64,000 nucleotides of DNA from NCBI RefSeq assembly GCF_963675395.1, contig NZ_OY776223.1:2728001-2792000 (forward strand). The letters are read 5' to 3'. Within the stretch, counting starts at the first letter, position 1, and each line of letters starts with the position of its first letter. Positions 44,255 to 53,816 of the stretch are shown in pieces. The translations under genes were made by a program, and so were the position numbers. Under the pieces are notes generated by a model that worked only from the letters and a program-made list of their open reading frames with translations, had not been told where the DNA came from and did no database searches. The DNA is from an uncultured Vibrio sp. (GTDB lineage Bacteria; Pseudomonadota; Gammaproteobacteria; Enterobacterales; Vibrionaceae).

Positions 44255-45775
44255 TTGAAAATAAAGCGATTTTTTGCCAAAGACATGCGAACAGCACTAC
44301 TCCAAGTAAAAGAGGAACTGGGTGCGGAAGCGGTAATCATGTCGAATAAGAAAGTGGCTGGCGGGGTAGCTATCGTGGCAGCCATCGATAGTGAAGCAAA
44401 CTCGTCTTCACCAAACGCTTCTGCGCAACTAAATCGAGGTACCTCTCTACCGAATCGCTACAACGAACATCGTCAAATGTCATCGTCAACGGCAGAACGT
44501 TTTCAGGAGCGCAGCTTAGAAGAAGATAAAATCAGCCTGCATAGTAGTAAAACGGATTCTCACGAAAAGCCAGGCTCAATGACGCAGCGTTTTGCGAGCA
44601 TGCTCAAGCATTACAGTGGTGGTGCAGATGACACAGATGAGTATGTTGCCGAAAATGAAGATTCGTTGTCGGCACTGCTAAAACGCCAAAACAAGCAACG
44701 TGATGAATACAGCCAAGAGAGGCCTGTGCCTTATCAACCAGACTCTCCGTTGGCGAAGCTTATCGCTCAAGATGATCGTTTTGAACGTCCAAAGCCAAAA
44801 CTTGATCCAACGCGCTACGATCGTCGCAGGCCCTCAGATGCTCGTGAAGAGTCAGAGACCGAACTGGAAAATATGCGCGAAGAGATGACATCAATTCGAC
44901 GCCTTCTGGAGCATCAGGTGTCAGGATTGATGTGGCAGGAAGTTGAGCGCCGTGAACCACTAAGAGCCATGCTCATCAAGCGATTAGAGCGGATGGGCGT
45001 GTCTTCGGAATTAGCGGATCAAATGGCGTGTTATATCCCAGAAGATACCAAACCGGCACGAGCTTGGAAGGCGTTACTTTCACTCGTGGCGGATCAAATC
45101 CATATTCCAAAGCAAGATATTTTAAAGCGTGGTGGCGTGGTTGCACTGCTTGGTCCAACGGGGGTCGGAAAAACGACAACCGTGGCAAAGCTGGCGGCTC
45201 GGGCTGCGATGGAATATGGCGCCGACAATGTGGCATTGGTTACAACAGATACTTATCGTATTGGTGCACACGAGCAGCTATCTATTTATGGAAGAATTAT
45301 GGGTTGCCCCGTAAGAGTTGCTAAAGATTCTAAAGAGTTAGCCGATGTAATATATCAGCTACGAAACAGAAGATTGATTTTGGTTGATACGGCAGGGATG
45401 GGGCAACGAGATGTGAGGCTGACTGAGCAACTCGATACCCTAATGCAAGAGAGTGGAGAAGTGATTCACAGCTACCTTGTTTTGCCCGCTACCGCACAAC
45501 GTCGTGTTCTGCAAGAAACACTGGAACACTTCAGACGCATTCCTCTGTCAGGTTGCATAATGACTAAACTTGATGAATCCCTGAGTTTAGGGGAGTTCAT
45601 CAGTGTAGTCATTCAGAATGCACTGCCAGTGGCATACATTGCCAATGGCCAGCGCGTACCTGAAGACATTGTGATAGCACAACCGAAATACATGCTTGCG
45701 AAAGCAAATGAACTGTTAGAGAAGTCGATAGAGAACGAACCTCATTTTTGGAACAGTGAAAGTGAAGGACTCTAG
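44255..45775 (+). CDS. flhF: FlhF, polar flagellar placement GTPase
   Basis: A 506-residue SRP-type GTPase that marks the cell pole for flagellar assembly and sets flagellar number with FlhG. Basic-rich, poorly conserved B domain (1-215), N domain (about 215-290), then G domain with G1 GPTGVGKTTT, VTTDTYRIGAHEQL and G3 LVDTAGMGQRD, and the closing MTKLDE (G4). Start is TTG 44255 (MKIKRFFAKDM by initiator rules). flhG begins 14 bp after the stop. Confidence 0.94.
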   Translation: MKIKRFFAKDMRTALLQVKEELGAEAVIMSNKKVAGGVAIVAAIDSEANSSSPNASAQLNRGTSLPNRYNEHRQMSSSTAERFQERSLEEDKISLHSSKTDSHEKPGSMTQRFASMLKHYSGGADDTDEYVAENEDSLSALLKRQNKQRDEYSQERPVPYQPDSPLAKLIAQDDRFERPKPKLDPTRYDRRRPSDAREESETELENMREEMTSIRRLLEHQVSGLMWQEVERREPLRAMLIKRLERMGVSSELADQMACYIPEDTKPARAWKALLSLVADQIHIPKQDILKRGGVVALLGPTGVGKTTTVAKLAARAAMEYGADNVALVTTDTYRIGAHEQLSIYGRIMGCPVRVAKDSKELADVIYQLRNRRLILVDTAGMGQRDVRLTEQLDTLMQESGEVIHSYLVLPATAQRRVLQETLEHFRRIPLSGCIMTKLDESLSLGEFISVVIQNALPVAYIANGQRVPEDIVIAQPKYMLAKANELLEKSIENEPHFWNSESEGL

Positions 45776-45789
45776 GGCGACGGATTACT

Positions 45790-46677
45790 ATGACTGAGAA
45801 TATGATACACGATCAAGCAAGCGGCCTCCGTCGCTTAACAAAGCCATCATTAACCAAAGTAATTGCTGTTACTGGTGGTAAAGGTGGTGTGGGTAAATCA
45901 AACGTAACACTGGGCTTGGCGATCTCTATGGCTCGTCAAGGCAAGAAGGTAATGGTTCTCGACGCTGACTTAGGCCTGGCGAATGTTGATGTAATGCTCG
46001 GTATTCGTGCAAAGCGCAACTTAGGACATGTCTTGGCTGGGGAATGTGAGCTAAAAGATGCAATTGTCGAAGGGCCTTATGGGATTAAAATAATTCCTGC
46101 GACATCTGGCTCACAGAGCATGACAGAGCTTTCTCATTCACAACATGCTGGGCTTATTCGTGCATTTGGCAGTCTCGAAGATGAAATGGATGTCCTACTG
46201 GTTGATACCGCTGCAGGTATTTCAGACATGGTTATTAGTTTCTCGCGAGCAGCCCAGGATGTGGTTGTGGTTGTGTGCGATGAGCCGACCTCTATCACGG
46301 ATGCATATGCATTAATCAAGTTGTTGAGTAAAGATCATCAGGTTCAACGCTTTAAAGTGGTAGCGAATATGGTTCGAAGCTATCGAGAAGGGCGAGAATT
46401 GTTTGCAAAACTGACACTGGTCACAGAACGATTCTTAAATGTAAGCCTTGAACTCGTGGCCTGTATTCCTTTAGATGATAAAGTCCGTCAGGCAGTTAAA
46501 CGCCAGAGAATTGTCGTAGACGCGTTTCCACGCTCTCCTGCTGCTTTAGCTATCAGTTCTTTAGCCAACAAAGCCTTAACATGGCCGATACCAAAGACGC
46601 CAAGTGGACACTTGGAGTTTTTTGTCGAAAGGCTTCTAAATCGTAGTGAATTCACAGAGGACCCATTTGGTGAATAA
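45790..46677 (+). CDS. flhG: FlhG (FleN), MinD-like flagellar number ATPase
   Basis: A 295-residue ParA/MinD-family ATPase that limits flagellar number by restraining FlrA and stimulating FlhF. N-terminal DQA motif (DQASGLRRL, residues 8-16) is the FlhF-activating segment. Deviant Walker A is GGKGGVGKSN (29-38, with K31 and K36), and LDADLGLANVD follows. The C-terminal amphipathic helix contributes to membrane targeting in homologues. Its stop overlaps the fliA start by 8 bp. Confidence 0.94.
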   Translation: MTENMIHDQASGLRRLTKPSLTKVIAVTGGKGGVGKSNVTLGLAISMARQGKKVMVLDADLGLANVDVMLGIRAKRNLGHVLAGECELKDAIVEGPYGIKIIPATSGSQSMTELSHSQHAGLIRAFGSLEDEMDVLLVDTAAGISDMVISFSRAAQDVVVVVCDEPTSITDAYALIKLLSKDHQVQRFKVVANMVRSYREGRELFAKLTLVTERFLNVSLELVACIPLDDKVRQAVKRQRIVVDAFPRSPAALAISSLANKALTWPIPKTPSGHLEFFVERLLNRSEFTEDPFGE

Positions 46678-47404
46678 TGCAGTAACCTACGATCAACGCG
46701 GGAAAGTAAACAGTCAACAGGCGTTCATAGAACGTTATTCTGTGTTGGTCAAGCGTATTGCTCATCACCTTTTAGGCCGCTTACCGCCGAGTGTTCAGGT
46801 AGAGGATCTAATCCAGGCCGGCATGATAGGCCTTATCGAAGCTCAGCAAAATTATGATGGTACTAAAGGTGCGAGCTTTGAAACTTATGCTGGTATCCGT
46901 ATTCGCGGCGCAATGTTAGATGACATGCGTAAAGGCGATTGGGTGCCACGTTCAGTTCATAAAAATAATCGTGAAATTAATCAAGCGATCGCAGAGCTCG
47001 AAGGTATTCTAAACCGTGACCCGACGGACTCTGAAGTGGCAGCTCATCTCGAAATGACTTTGGATCAATATCATAGTGCACTAACGGATATAAGTTGTTC
47101 AAAGTTAGTCGGTATTGAGGATTTAGGTGTTTCAGATGATGTGATTTCACCGTCCGACGAAAGTGATAACAGTAACCCATTTAAAGGTGTAGCTGATGAA
47201 TCCTTTCGTAAAGCATTGGTTGAATCAATAAAACAGCTTCCAGAGCGTGAAGCGTTGGTACTTTCACTTTATTATGACGAAGAACTTAATTTAAAAGAGA
47301 TTGGCGATGTGTTGGGCGTAAGCGAATCTCGCGTAAGCCAAATCCTGAGTCAATCGATGCAACGTTTACGTACCAAGCTAAGTGCGTGGACACAAAATAA
47401 TTAA
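46670..47404 (+). CDS. fliA: Sigma-28 factor FliA
   Basis: A 244-residue flagellar sigma factor for late genes, including the flaF, flaB and flaA promoters in this window. Region 2 (IERYSVLVKRIAHHL ... VEDLIQAGMIGLIEA ... TYAGIRIRGAMLDD), region 3 and region 4 with the HTH (LNLKEIGDVLGVSESRVSQILS) are complete. Start is GTG 46670 with GAGGAC upstream, giving MNNAVTYDQ; an upstream frame beginning inside flhG is rejected. Translationally coupled to flhG. Confidence 0.95.
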   Translation: MNNAVTYDQRGKVNSQQAFIERYSVLVKRIAHHLLGRLPPSVQVEDLIQAGMIGLIEAQQNYDGTKGASFETYAGIRIRGAMLDDMRKGDWVPRSVHKNNREINQAIAELEGILNRDPTDSEVAAHLEMTLDQYHSALTDISCSKLVGIEDLGVSDDVISPSDESDNSNPFKGVADESFRKALVESIKQLPEREALVLSLYYDEELNLKEIGDVLGVSESRVSQILSQSMQRLRTKLSAWTQNN

Positions 47405-47437
47405 AAACACTGACTTTAAGATTCAGTGGAGGCAATT

Positions 47438-47818
47438 TTGAATAAAAACATGAAGATCCTTATTGTTGATGACTTCTCAACAATGCGCCGTATTGTTAAA
47501 AATCTGCTTCGTGACTTGGGTTTCAATAACACTCAAGAAGCGGACGACGGTTTAACTGCATTACCAATGCTGAAAAAAGGTGACTTCGATTTTGTGGTAA
47601 CTGACTGGAATATGCCAGGTATGCAAGGCATCGATTTGCTTAGACATATCCGAGCTGATGCTGAACTTAAGCACCTTCCTGTTCTTATGATTACGGCTGA
47701 AGCGAAACGCGAGCAGATCATCGAAGCGGCTCAAGCTGGTGTCAATGGTTACATTGTTAAGCCATTTACTGCTGCAACATTAAAAGAAAAACTAGAGAAA
47801 ATTTTCGAGCGTTTATAA
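47438..47818 (+). CDS. cheY: Chemotaxis response regulator CheY
   Basis: A 126-residue single-domain receiver that, when phosphorylated by CheA, binds FliM to change motor rotation. Acidic pair D11-D12 (LIVDDF), phospho-acceptor D56 (VVTDWNMPG), switch threonine in MITAEA and the invariant lysine in VKPF are present. The TTG at 47438 is chosen since GGAGG lies five bases before it; a GTG at 47426 overlaps that site and an ATG at 47450 is too far. Equivalent of V. cholerae CheY3, the motor-binding CheY. Confidence 0.95.
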   Translation: MNKNMKILIVDDFSTMRRIVKNLLRDLGFNNTQEADDGLTALPMLKKGDFDFVVTDWNMPGMQGIDLLRHIRADAELKHLPVLMITAEAKREQIIEAAQAGVNGYIVKPFTAATLKEKLEKIFERL

Positions 47819-47933
47819 CTCTCTTACTCTTTGTTCGTCGAGTCATTCATACCAAATTAAAATTACTTAACAATGGCTCGATTGGTGTTTCCCAAAGCGA
47901 TAAGAAGAACTAAACGTAAAAGGTCTATTCAGA

Positions 47934-48674
47934 ATGATCTCACTAGAGCAGGCGAAGTCGCTCGTTCAAATGCTAGAGAACGGGCAACAAGAGCAAGCCA
48001 ATATGCTCGTTGCCTCGTTATATGAAGGTGTTGAGAACCCAATGCTTCAAGAAATTGGAGCCTTAACTCGCGATCTTCACGATTCACTCAAGCAGTTCAA
48101 CTTCGATCAACGCATGACCGAAATTGCACAAGATGAAATCCCGGATGCACGGGATCGTCTTAACTATGTGATTGAGAAAACGGAACTGGCAGCGAACAAA
48201 ACGATGGATGCAGTCGATTGCTGCCTTCCCATCGCCGATAACTTGCATGAAGGCCTTCTGCAAGTCCGTCCTCAATGGAATGAGCTGATGCGCGGTCGCA
48301 TTGAGTTAAGCGAATTCAAATCACTTTGTTATCGTATCGACAAGCTATTGGTTCAGGTCGAAGGTGACAGCACCGAATTGCGCGGCCAATTGACCGAAAT
48401 TCTCATGGCACAAGATTTCCAAGACCTAACAGGTCAAATCATTCGCCGTGTTATCACGCTGGTGAATGAAGTTGAAGGTCGTTTAGTGGACATCCTCACC
48501 GTTTTCTCTGTTAACAAACCAGAAGAACAGACTCAAGTTTTAGAAAAACCGGCAGATAAAAAGAGTAAACCATCAAGTGAAGCCGAGGGTCCGATTCTTC
48601 ACCCGGAACTGAGAGAAGATGCGGTTTCATCGCAGGACGAAGTCGATGACTTGTTGTCCAGTCTTGGATTTTAA
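47934..48674 (+). CDS. cheZ: CheY-P phosphatase CheZ
   Basis: A 246-residue dimeric phosphatase. The long helical hairpin (about 30-185) contains the active-site segment MAQDFQDLTGQII with the catalytic glutamine. A flexible acidic linker leads to the C-terminal CheY-binding helix SSQDEVDDLLSSLGF (residues 232-246), nearly the same as in E. coli. Last 15 residues resemble the CheA linker repeats and FliM N-terminus. 115 bp after cheY; cheA follows 9 bp later. Confidence 0.95.
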   Translation: MISLEQAKSLVQMLENGQQEQANMLVASLYEGVENPMLQEIGALTRDLHDSLKQFNFDQRMTEIAQDEIPDARDRLNYVIEKTELAANKTMDAVDCCLPIADNLHEGLLQVRPQWNELMRGRIELSEFKSLCYRIDKLLVQVEGDSTELRGQLTEILMAQDFQDLTGQIIRRVITLVNEVEGRLVDILTVFSVNKPEEQTQVLEKPADKKSKPSSEAEGPILHPELREDAVSSQDEVDDLLSSLGF

Positions 48675-48683
48675 AGGTAACGT

Positions 48684-50867
48684 ATGAGCTACGATTTAGA
48701 CGAAGATATTCTGCACGACTTTCTCATTGAAGCGGGCGAAATTCTAGAGCTGCTTTCCGAGCAATTAGTCGAACTGGAAAATAACCCAGAAGACAAAGAA
48801 TTACTCAATGCTATTTTCCGCGGGTTCCATACGGTAAAAGGAGGCGCTGGTTTCCTCTCATTAGCTGAGCTAGTCGATACGTGCCACGGTGCGGAGAACG
48901 TGTTCGACGTATTGCGTAATGGCCAACGCTCCGTCACCCCAAGCCTTATGGATACGATGCTTAAGGCTCTGGATACGGTCAATACTCAATTCCAGTCCGT
49001 ACAAGAACGCGCAGTGCCTGAAGCCGCTGATCCGACACTCCTTGCTGAACTCCATCGTTTGTGTAAGCCTGAGTCAGAAGACGAGACAGTAGTAACAAGC
49101 GCGATTCAAGAACCAGTTATTCCTTCAGAGCCAGTGACGCCCGAACAAGAGCCAGCAGTACCAGCTGTCGATTCAAGTATTGGTTCTGTGGACGAAATTA
49201 CTCAAGACGAATTTGAAAAGCTCTTGGATGAGTTACATGGTAAAGGCAGCGCGCCGGGTGCCGCTAAACCTGAGCCTTCTATGCCCACGCAAGCAAACTC
49301 TTCGGTCAGCGATAGCGGTGATATAACCGATGACGAATTTGAACGTCTTCTGGATGAACTTCATGGTGTCGGCAATAGCCCATCGTCATCGAGCTCTGCA
49401 CCAACTGAACCACCAAAATCTCCAGACCCTGTCGCTCCGGTCAGTGCTCCATCATTTGAAGATAATGACAGCGATCTGATGACAGATGAAGAGTTCGAGA
49501 AACTGCTGGATGAACTGCACGGTTCGGGCAAAGGACCATCGGCTGAAGAGCTTGATATGGCGACTAAACCCGTTGCTTCTAACCTGGCCCCTAAAGTAGC
49601 AAGCGCACCTGCACCACAGCCAGCAGCCGAACCAGTCGCGCTGAAGGAAGAAGCAAAAGCCTCGGCACCAGCGGTTAAGAAACCACAAGCAGAAGCCACC
49701 GTACGGGTGGATACCTCTACACTTGATACCATTATGAATATGGTAGGTGAGTTGGTATTGGTTCGTAACCGTTTATTAAGTCTTGGACTTAACAGCAACG
49801 ACGAAGAAATGTCGAAAGCGGTTGCGAACTTAGACGTTGTGACGGCCGATCTGCAAGGTGCGGTAATGAAAACGCGCATGCAGCCCATCAAAAAAGTGTT
49901 TGGTCGCTTCCCGCGTGTTGTTCGCGATCTAGCGCGTAACCTGAATAAAGACATCGTGCTGGAAATGCGCGGTGAAGAAACGGACCTGGATAAAAATCTG
50001 GTTGAAGCTTTAGCCGATCCATTGATCCACCTGGTACGCAACTCGGTCGATCACGGTATTGAAATGCCGGAAGATCGCGTCAAAGCAGGCAAATCACGTA
50101 CAGGTAAAGTGCTCCTGTCTGCTTCGCAAGAAGGGGATCATATTGAACTATCTATCGTCGATGACGGCGGTGGTATGGACCCAAATAAACTTCGTGCAAT
50201 CGCTGTCAAACGCGGCATGATGGACGAAGATGCCGCGGCTCGCTTGACCGATAAAGAGTGTTTTAACTTGATTTTTGCGCCCGGTTTTTCAAGCAAAGAG
50301 AAGATCTCTGATATCTCAGGTCGCGGCGTTGGTATGGATGTGGTGAAAACGGCCATCAATACCCTCAATGGTTCAATTGATATTGATTCGGAGCTTGGTA
50401 AAGGCACCAAGATTAACATCAAAGTTCCGCTTACGTTGGCGATTTTACCAACTCTGATGGTTGGTGTTTGCGGTCATCCGTTCGCGCTACCTTTGGCATC
50501 AGTCAATGAAATCTTCCATTTAGATTTAAGCCGTACGAACGTCGTTGATGGTCAGCTGACGATTATTGTTCGTGATAAGTCTATCCCATTGTTCTATCTG
50601 CAAAACTGGCTGGCGACTAAGTCACCACGAGTTCAGGAGCGTACTGGCCATGGTCATGTTGTCATCGTTCAGATAGGCAGCCAGCGTGTTGGTTTTGTTG
50701 TTGATACGCTAATAGGACAAGAAGAAGTTGTGATCAAACCGTTGGATAAACTATTGCAAGGTACGCCTGGTATGGCGGGCGCGACAATCACCAGTGACGG
50801 CCACATCGCATTGATTCTTGATGTGCCTGATTTACTATCGCGATACGCCTCGGCTTCACGAATTTAA
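48684..50867 (+). CDS. cheA: Chemotaxis histidine kinase CheA
   Basis: A 727-residue kinase of the polar chemosensory array. P1 domain (1-125) with phospho-acceptor H49 ([10 protein letters not shown]); linker of about 210 residues (128-337) replacing a recognisable globular P2; P3 dimerisation (about 338-400, [17 protein letters not shown]); P4 ATPase with N box [14 protein letters not shown] near 449; and CheW-like P5 (about 585-727). The linker holds three copies of the [15 protein letters not shown] motif at 170-186, 212-228 and 264-280. In V. parahaemolyticus and V. cholerae a linker region called LID recruits ParP. Confidence 0.96.
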   Translation: MSYDLDEDILHDFLIEAGEILELLSEQLVELENNPEDKELLNAIFRGFHTVKGGAGFLSLAELVDTCHGAENVFDVLRNGQRSVTPSLMDTMLKALDTVNTQFQSVQERAVPEAADPTLLAELHRLCKPESEDETVVTSAIQEPVIPSEPVTPEQEPAVPAVDSSIGSVDEITQDEFEKLLDELHGKGSAPGAAKPEPSMPTQANSSVSDSGDITDDEFERLLDELHGVGNSPSSSSSAPTEPPKSPDPVAPVSAPSFEDNDSDLMTDEEFEKLLDELHGSGKGPSAEELDMATKPVASNLAPKVASAPAPQPAAEPVALKEEAKASAPAVKKPQAEATVRVDTSTLDTIMNMVGELVLVRNRLLSLGLNSNDEEMSKAVANLDVVTADLQGAVMKTRMQPIKKVFGRFPRVVRDLARNLNKDIVLEMRGEETDLDKNLVEALADPLIHLVRNSVDHGIEMPEDRVKAGKSRTGKVLLSASQEGDHIELSIVDDGGGMDPNKLRAIAVKRGMMDEDAAARLTDKECFNLIFAPGFSSKEKISDISGRGVGMDVVKTAINTLNGSIDIDSELGKGTKINIKVPLTLAILPTLMVGVCGHPFALPLASVNEIFHLDLSRTNVVDGQLTIIVRDKSIPLFYLQNWLATKSPRVQERTGHGHVVIVQIGSQRVGFVVDTLIGQEEVVIKPLDKLLQGTPGMAGATITSDGHIALILDVPDLLSRYASASRI
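49191..49523 (+). repeat. Three in-frame repeats in the CheA linker
   Basis: The repeats encode [17 protein letters not shown] (170-186), [17 protein letters not shown] (212-228) and [17 protein letters not shown] (264-280). Spacers are Pro/Ser/Ala-rich, about 25 and 35 residues. The core is far better conserved than its surroundings, so each copy is probably a binding site. The DNA copies differ at many silent positions, so this is not a recent duplication. Confidence 0.9.
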
Positions 50868-50895
50868 TCGAAGCAGACGTTTAGAAAGGAATAAA

Positions 50896-52008
50896 ATGGC
50901 GATTAAAGTACTAGTCGTTGATGATTCAAGTTTTTTCCGCCGCCGCGTTAGCGAAATCATCAACTCGGAATCGCGCCTAGAGGTGATTGACGTTGCGGTG
51001 AATGGCAGAGAAGCGGTTGAAAAGGCCAAATCCCTTAAGCCTGACGTCATTACGATGGATATTGAAATGCCCGTGATGGACGGTATCACGGCGGTTCGTG
51101 AAATCATGGCGGCGTCGCCGACGCCAATCCTGATGTTTTCGTCACTGACTCATGATGGGGCGAAAGCAACACTGGATGCGCTTGATGCGGGAGCTCTGGA
51201 TTTCTTACCGAAAAAATTCGAAGATATCGCGCGCAACCGTGATGAAGCGGTATCGTTACTTCAACAACGCGTCATCCAGATTGCATCCAAGCGTGCGTTC
51301 TTACGTCGTCCTGTTGCACGGACATCTCCAGTGTCAACAACGTCATTAAATCGACCGCTTGCAACGCGTGACCTGAGTCTGACTACACCAACGCCTCGTT
51401 CTTCAGCAGTGAAGTATCGAGCCTCAGGTAAACGATATCAGCTGACGGCCATTGGCACATCCACAGGTGGGCCCGTGGCTTTGCAAAAGATTTTGACGCG
51501 TCTGCCCGCGAATTATCCGCATCCGATCGTGCTAATTCAGCATATGCCGGCAACCTTTACAGCCGCATTCGCCAGCCGCTTGAATACGTTGTGCAAGATT
51601 CAAGTAAAAGAAGCGCAAGATGGTGATGTATTACAAGCAGGCGTGGCGTATCTCGCTCCGGGCGGCAAACAGATGATGGTTGATGGCCGCGCAGGTGTTG
51701 CGCGACTGCGTATTATTGATGGTGGCGATCGAATGAACTATAAGCCATGTGTTGATGTTACTTTTGGCTCTGCGGCAAAAGTGTACCGAGATAAAGTGCT
51801 CTCGCTAGTGCTGACTGGAATGGGCGCAGACGGTCGGGAAGGTGCACGCATGTTGAAGTCAGCGGGAGCGACGATTTGGGCACAAGATGAAGAGAGTTGT
51901 GTGGTTTATGGTATGCCTCAGGCCGTCGCGAAAGCGGGCATTTCGTCTGAGGATTTACCCCTGGACCGCATTGCTGAACGCATATTGGTCGAAGTGGGAC
52001 TGGCGTAG
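50896..52008 (+). CDS. cheB: Chemoreceptor methylesterase CheB
   Basis: A 370-residue adaptation enzyme that removes methyl groups (and deamidates glutamine) on chemoreceptors. Receiver domain 1-120 with D10 and phospho-acceptor D55 (ITMDIEMPV); a proline/serine/threonine linker (about 135-180); methylesterase domain with Ser of GTSTGG, His of LIQHMP and Asp of GMGADG. The ATG at 50896 has AAAGGA upstream; a frame starting inside cheA is rejected. 28 bp after cheA; cheR is not in this window. Confidence 0.95.
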   Translation: MAIKVLVVDDSSFFRRRVSEIINSESRLEVIDVAVNGREAVEKAKSLKPDVITMDIEMPVMDGITAVREIMAASPTPILMFSSLTHDGAKATLDALDAGALDFLPKKFEDIARNRDEAVSLLQQRVIQIASKRAFLRRPVARTSPVSTTSLNRPLATRDLSLTTPTPRSSAVKYRASGKRYQLTAIGTSTGGPVALQKILTRLPANYPHPIVLIQHMPATFTAAFASRLNTLCKIQVKEAQDGDVLQAGVAYLAPGGKQMMVDGRAGVARLRIIDGGDRMNYKPCVDVTFGSAAKVYRDKVLSLVLTGMGADGREGARMLKSAGATIWAQDEESCVVYGMPQAVAKAGISSEDLPLDRIAERILVEVGLA

Positions 52009-52016
52009 GATAGATC

Positions 52017-52793
52017 ATGAACGTTTGGAGCGTAGCTAACCAAAAAGGTGGCGTAGGTAAAACCACCACCACTGTCACATTAGCGGGTCTTTTAAGTCAG
52101 AAAGGTCATCGCGTGCTCATGGTCGATACAGATCCTCATGGTTCACTCACGACCTATCTCGGCTATGACTCTGATAACGTTGCGTCAAGTTTATTCGACC
52201 TATTCCAGCTAAAATCGTTCACGCATGAAACGGTAAAACCACTGATTCTGAAGACAGAACTGGACGGTATGGACATCATTCCCGCCCACATGTCCCTCGC
52301 GACATTAGATCGCGTTATGGGGAATCGCAGCGGCATGGGATTGATACTGAAACGAGCACTCAAAGCGGTTTCTCAAGATTACGATTATGTGTTGATAGAC
52401 TGTCCGCCGATTCTTGGCGTGATGATGGTCAATGCACTTGCTGCAAGTGATCGTATTTTAATCCCGGTTCAGACTGAGTTTCTGGCGATGAAAGGTCTTG
52501 AGCGTATGATGCGTACCTTGAGCATCATGAAAAAATCACGTCCGGGTGGATTTAAAGTTACGATAGTGCCAACCATGTACGACAAGCGCACTAGGGCTTC
52601 ATTGCAAACGTTGACCCAACTAAAGCAGGACTACCCGAATCAGGTATGGTCATCTGCAGTGCCTATCGATACGAAGTTTCGCGATGCTAGCTTAAAGCAT
52701 TTACCCGTTTCACACTTTGCATCCGGCAGTCGTGGTGTCTTTGCTTATAAGCAGCTATTGATTTATCTGCAGAGGTTAGCGCTCGATGAGTAA
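52017..52793 (+). CDS. parC: ParC, ParA-like ATPase for polar chemotaxis arrays
   Basis: A 258-residue ParA/Soj-type ATPase. Deviant Walker A is KGGVGKTT (residues 10-17), Walker A' VDTDPHGSL, and the CPPILGVMMVNAL switch loop. In V. cholerae and V. parahaemolyticus ParC places chemotaxis arrays at the old pole through HubP and passes them to daughter cells. It sits between cheB and the ParP gene, which overlaps its 3' end by 8 bp. The name rests on position and family; it is not a chromosome-partition ParA, as no parS/ParB gene is nearby. Confidence 0.93.
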   Translation: MNVWSVANQKGGVGKTTTTVTLAGLLSQKGHRVLMVDTDPHGSLTTYLGYDSDNVASSLFDLFQLKSFTHETVKPLILKTELDGMDIIPAHMSLATLDRVMGNRSGMGLILKRALKAVSQDYDYVLIDCPPILGVMMVNALAASDRILIPVQTEFLAMKGLERMMRTLSIMKKSRPGGFKVTIVPTMYDKRTRASLQTLTQLKQDYPNQVWSSAVPIDTKFRDASLKHLPVSHFASGSRGVFAYKQLLIYLQRLALDE

Positions 52794-53781
52794 TCATGAC
52801 GTTATTTCCAGTGAACAGGCTCTTGATGATTACTTCTGTGCGTTGCTCGACGATGACACTGAGCTTGAAGAGCTGAACGAGGAGTTTGACTTACTTGCTC
52901 AAGAACTCGCATCTTCAGAGCCGGATCCGGAGCCAGATCTGCAACCTCTTCAAGTGGAGCCAGCTGTATTAATAGAAACTTATTCTCTGGAGTTGGAAGC
53001 CCCCAACTTAGAAGACGTTGAGCGTTTATTAAGTCAGCTTGAGTCGACCGATGTGGTTGACGAAGTGGATATCGATGAGATTCTGGCTCAGAACACCTTG
53101 GATATTGCCCAGCAAGCGAAACCAGTTTTAGCGGAGGTTTCACAGCCTGTTGAAATGGTTGAAGATATTCAGGAGTGTGTTGTCGAAGCGCCTGCTATTG
53201 AAATCAACCAGCCAGATGCTATCGCGTCTCAGCCGAAATTTGAACAAGTTATCGAAACGGAGCCAGATCTGGTAATGGCTTCTGACCCCCAAGCTAACTC
53301 AGCTTTGCCAAACTTATGGGAAAGTACTCAGCGAACGGAAGACTTTCAGGTGCTTTACTTCGATGTGAATGCGGTGATGTTTGCAGTGCCTTTAGATGAG
53401 TTAGGTGGTATTCATCGTATCACTGAACTGAACCATTTGATTGGTAAACCTGACTGGTATTTGGGGCTACAGACCAATCGCGAGCAAAAGTTTGATGTGG
53501 TTGATACCGCCAAGTGGGTGATGGCTGACAAGCTCTGTGGTGAAGAATATAAAGAGAACTACCAATATGTCGTCATGCTCGGTGAAAGCATGTGGGGGTT
53601 AGCCAGTAACCAGCTAATGGGAACTGAGGTACTCAATGTCGACAACGTTCGCTGGCGTGAACAGGCGGGAAAACGTCCCTGGCTCGCGGGCATGGTGAAA
53701 GAAAAAATGTGTGCTTTAATTCACGTCCAAGCACTTATTGACATGCTAAACGCTGGTTTAGACGTGAAATCAATGAATTAG
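52786..53781 (+). CDS. parP: ParP, CheW-domain polar array tether
   Basis: A 331-residue protein with a long acidic N-terminal region (1-185, many E/D, P, Q) and a C-terminal CheW-like AIF domain (about 186-325: DFQVLYFDVNAVMFAVPLDELGGIHR is the first strand pair, broken here for reference). ParP binds ParC and CheA's linker and stabilises arrays at the pole. In the acidic region VDEVDIDEILAQN and ALDDYFCALLDDD are short amphipathic stretches. Overlaps parC at its start (ATG 52786); cheW is 35 bp downstream. Confidence 0.92.
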   Translation: MSNHDVISSEQALDDYFCALLDDDTELEELNEEFDLLAQELASSEPDPEPDLQPLQVEPAVLIETYSLELEAPNLEDVERLLSQLESTDVVDEVDIDEILAQNTLDIAQQAKPVLAEVSQPVEMVEDIQECVVEAPAIEINQPDAIASQPKFEQVIETEPDLVMASDPQANSALPNLWESTQRTEDFQVLYFDVNAVMFAVPLDELGGIHRITELNHLIGKPDWYLGLQTNREQKFDVVDTAKWVMADKLCGEEYKENYQYVVMLGESMWGLASNQLMGTEVLNVDNVRWREQAGKRPWLAGMVKEKMCALIHVQALIDMLNAGLDVKSMN

Positions 53782-53816
53782 AATTAAGTCGGGAACGATA
53801 TTAACGAGGATTAACT

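Noticed and set aside
49361..50041. 226-codon minus-strand frame inside cheA, rich in Ser and Thr
   Set aside because: Composition is what the reverse of the cheA codons gives; no ribosome site or known domain.
52017..52793. Chromosome-partition ParA near an origin
   Set aside because: No parB or parS-like palindromes are present; position between cheB and a CheW-domain gene identifies ParC of the chemotaxis array.
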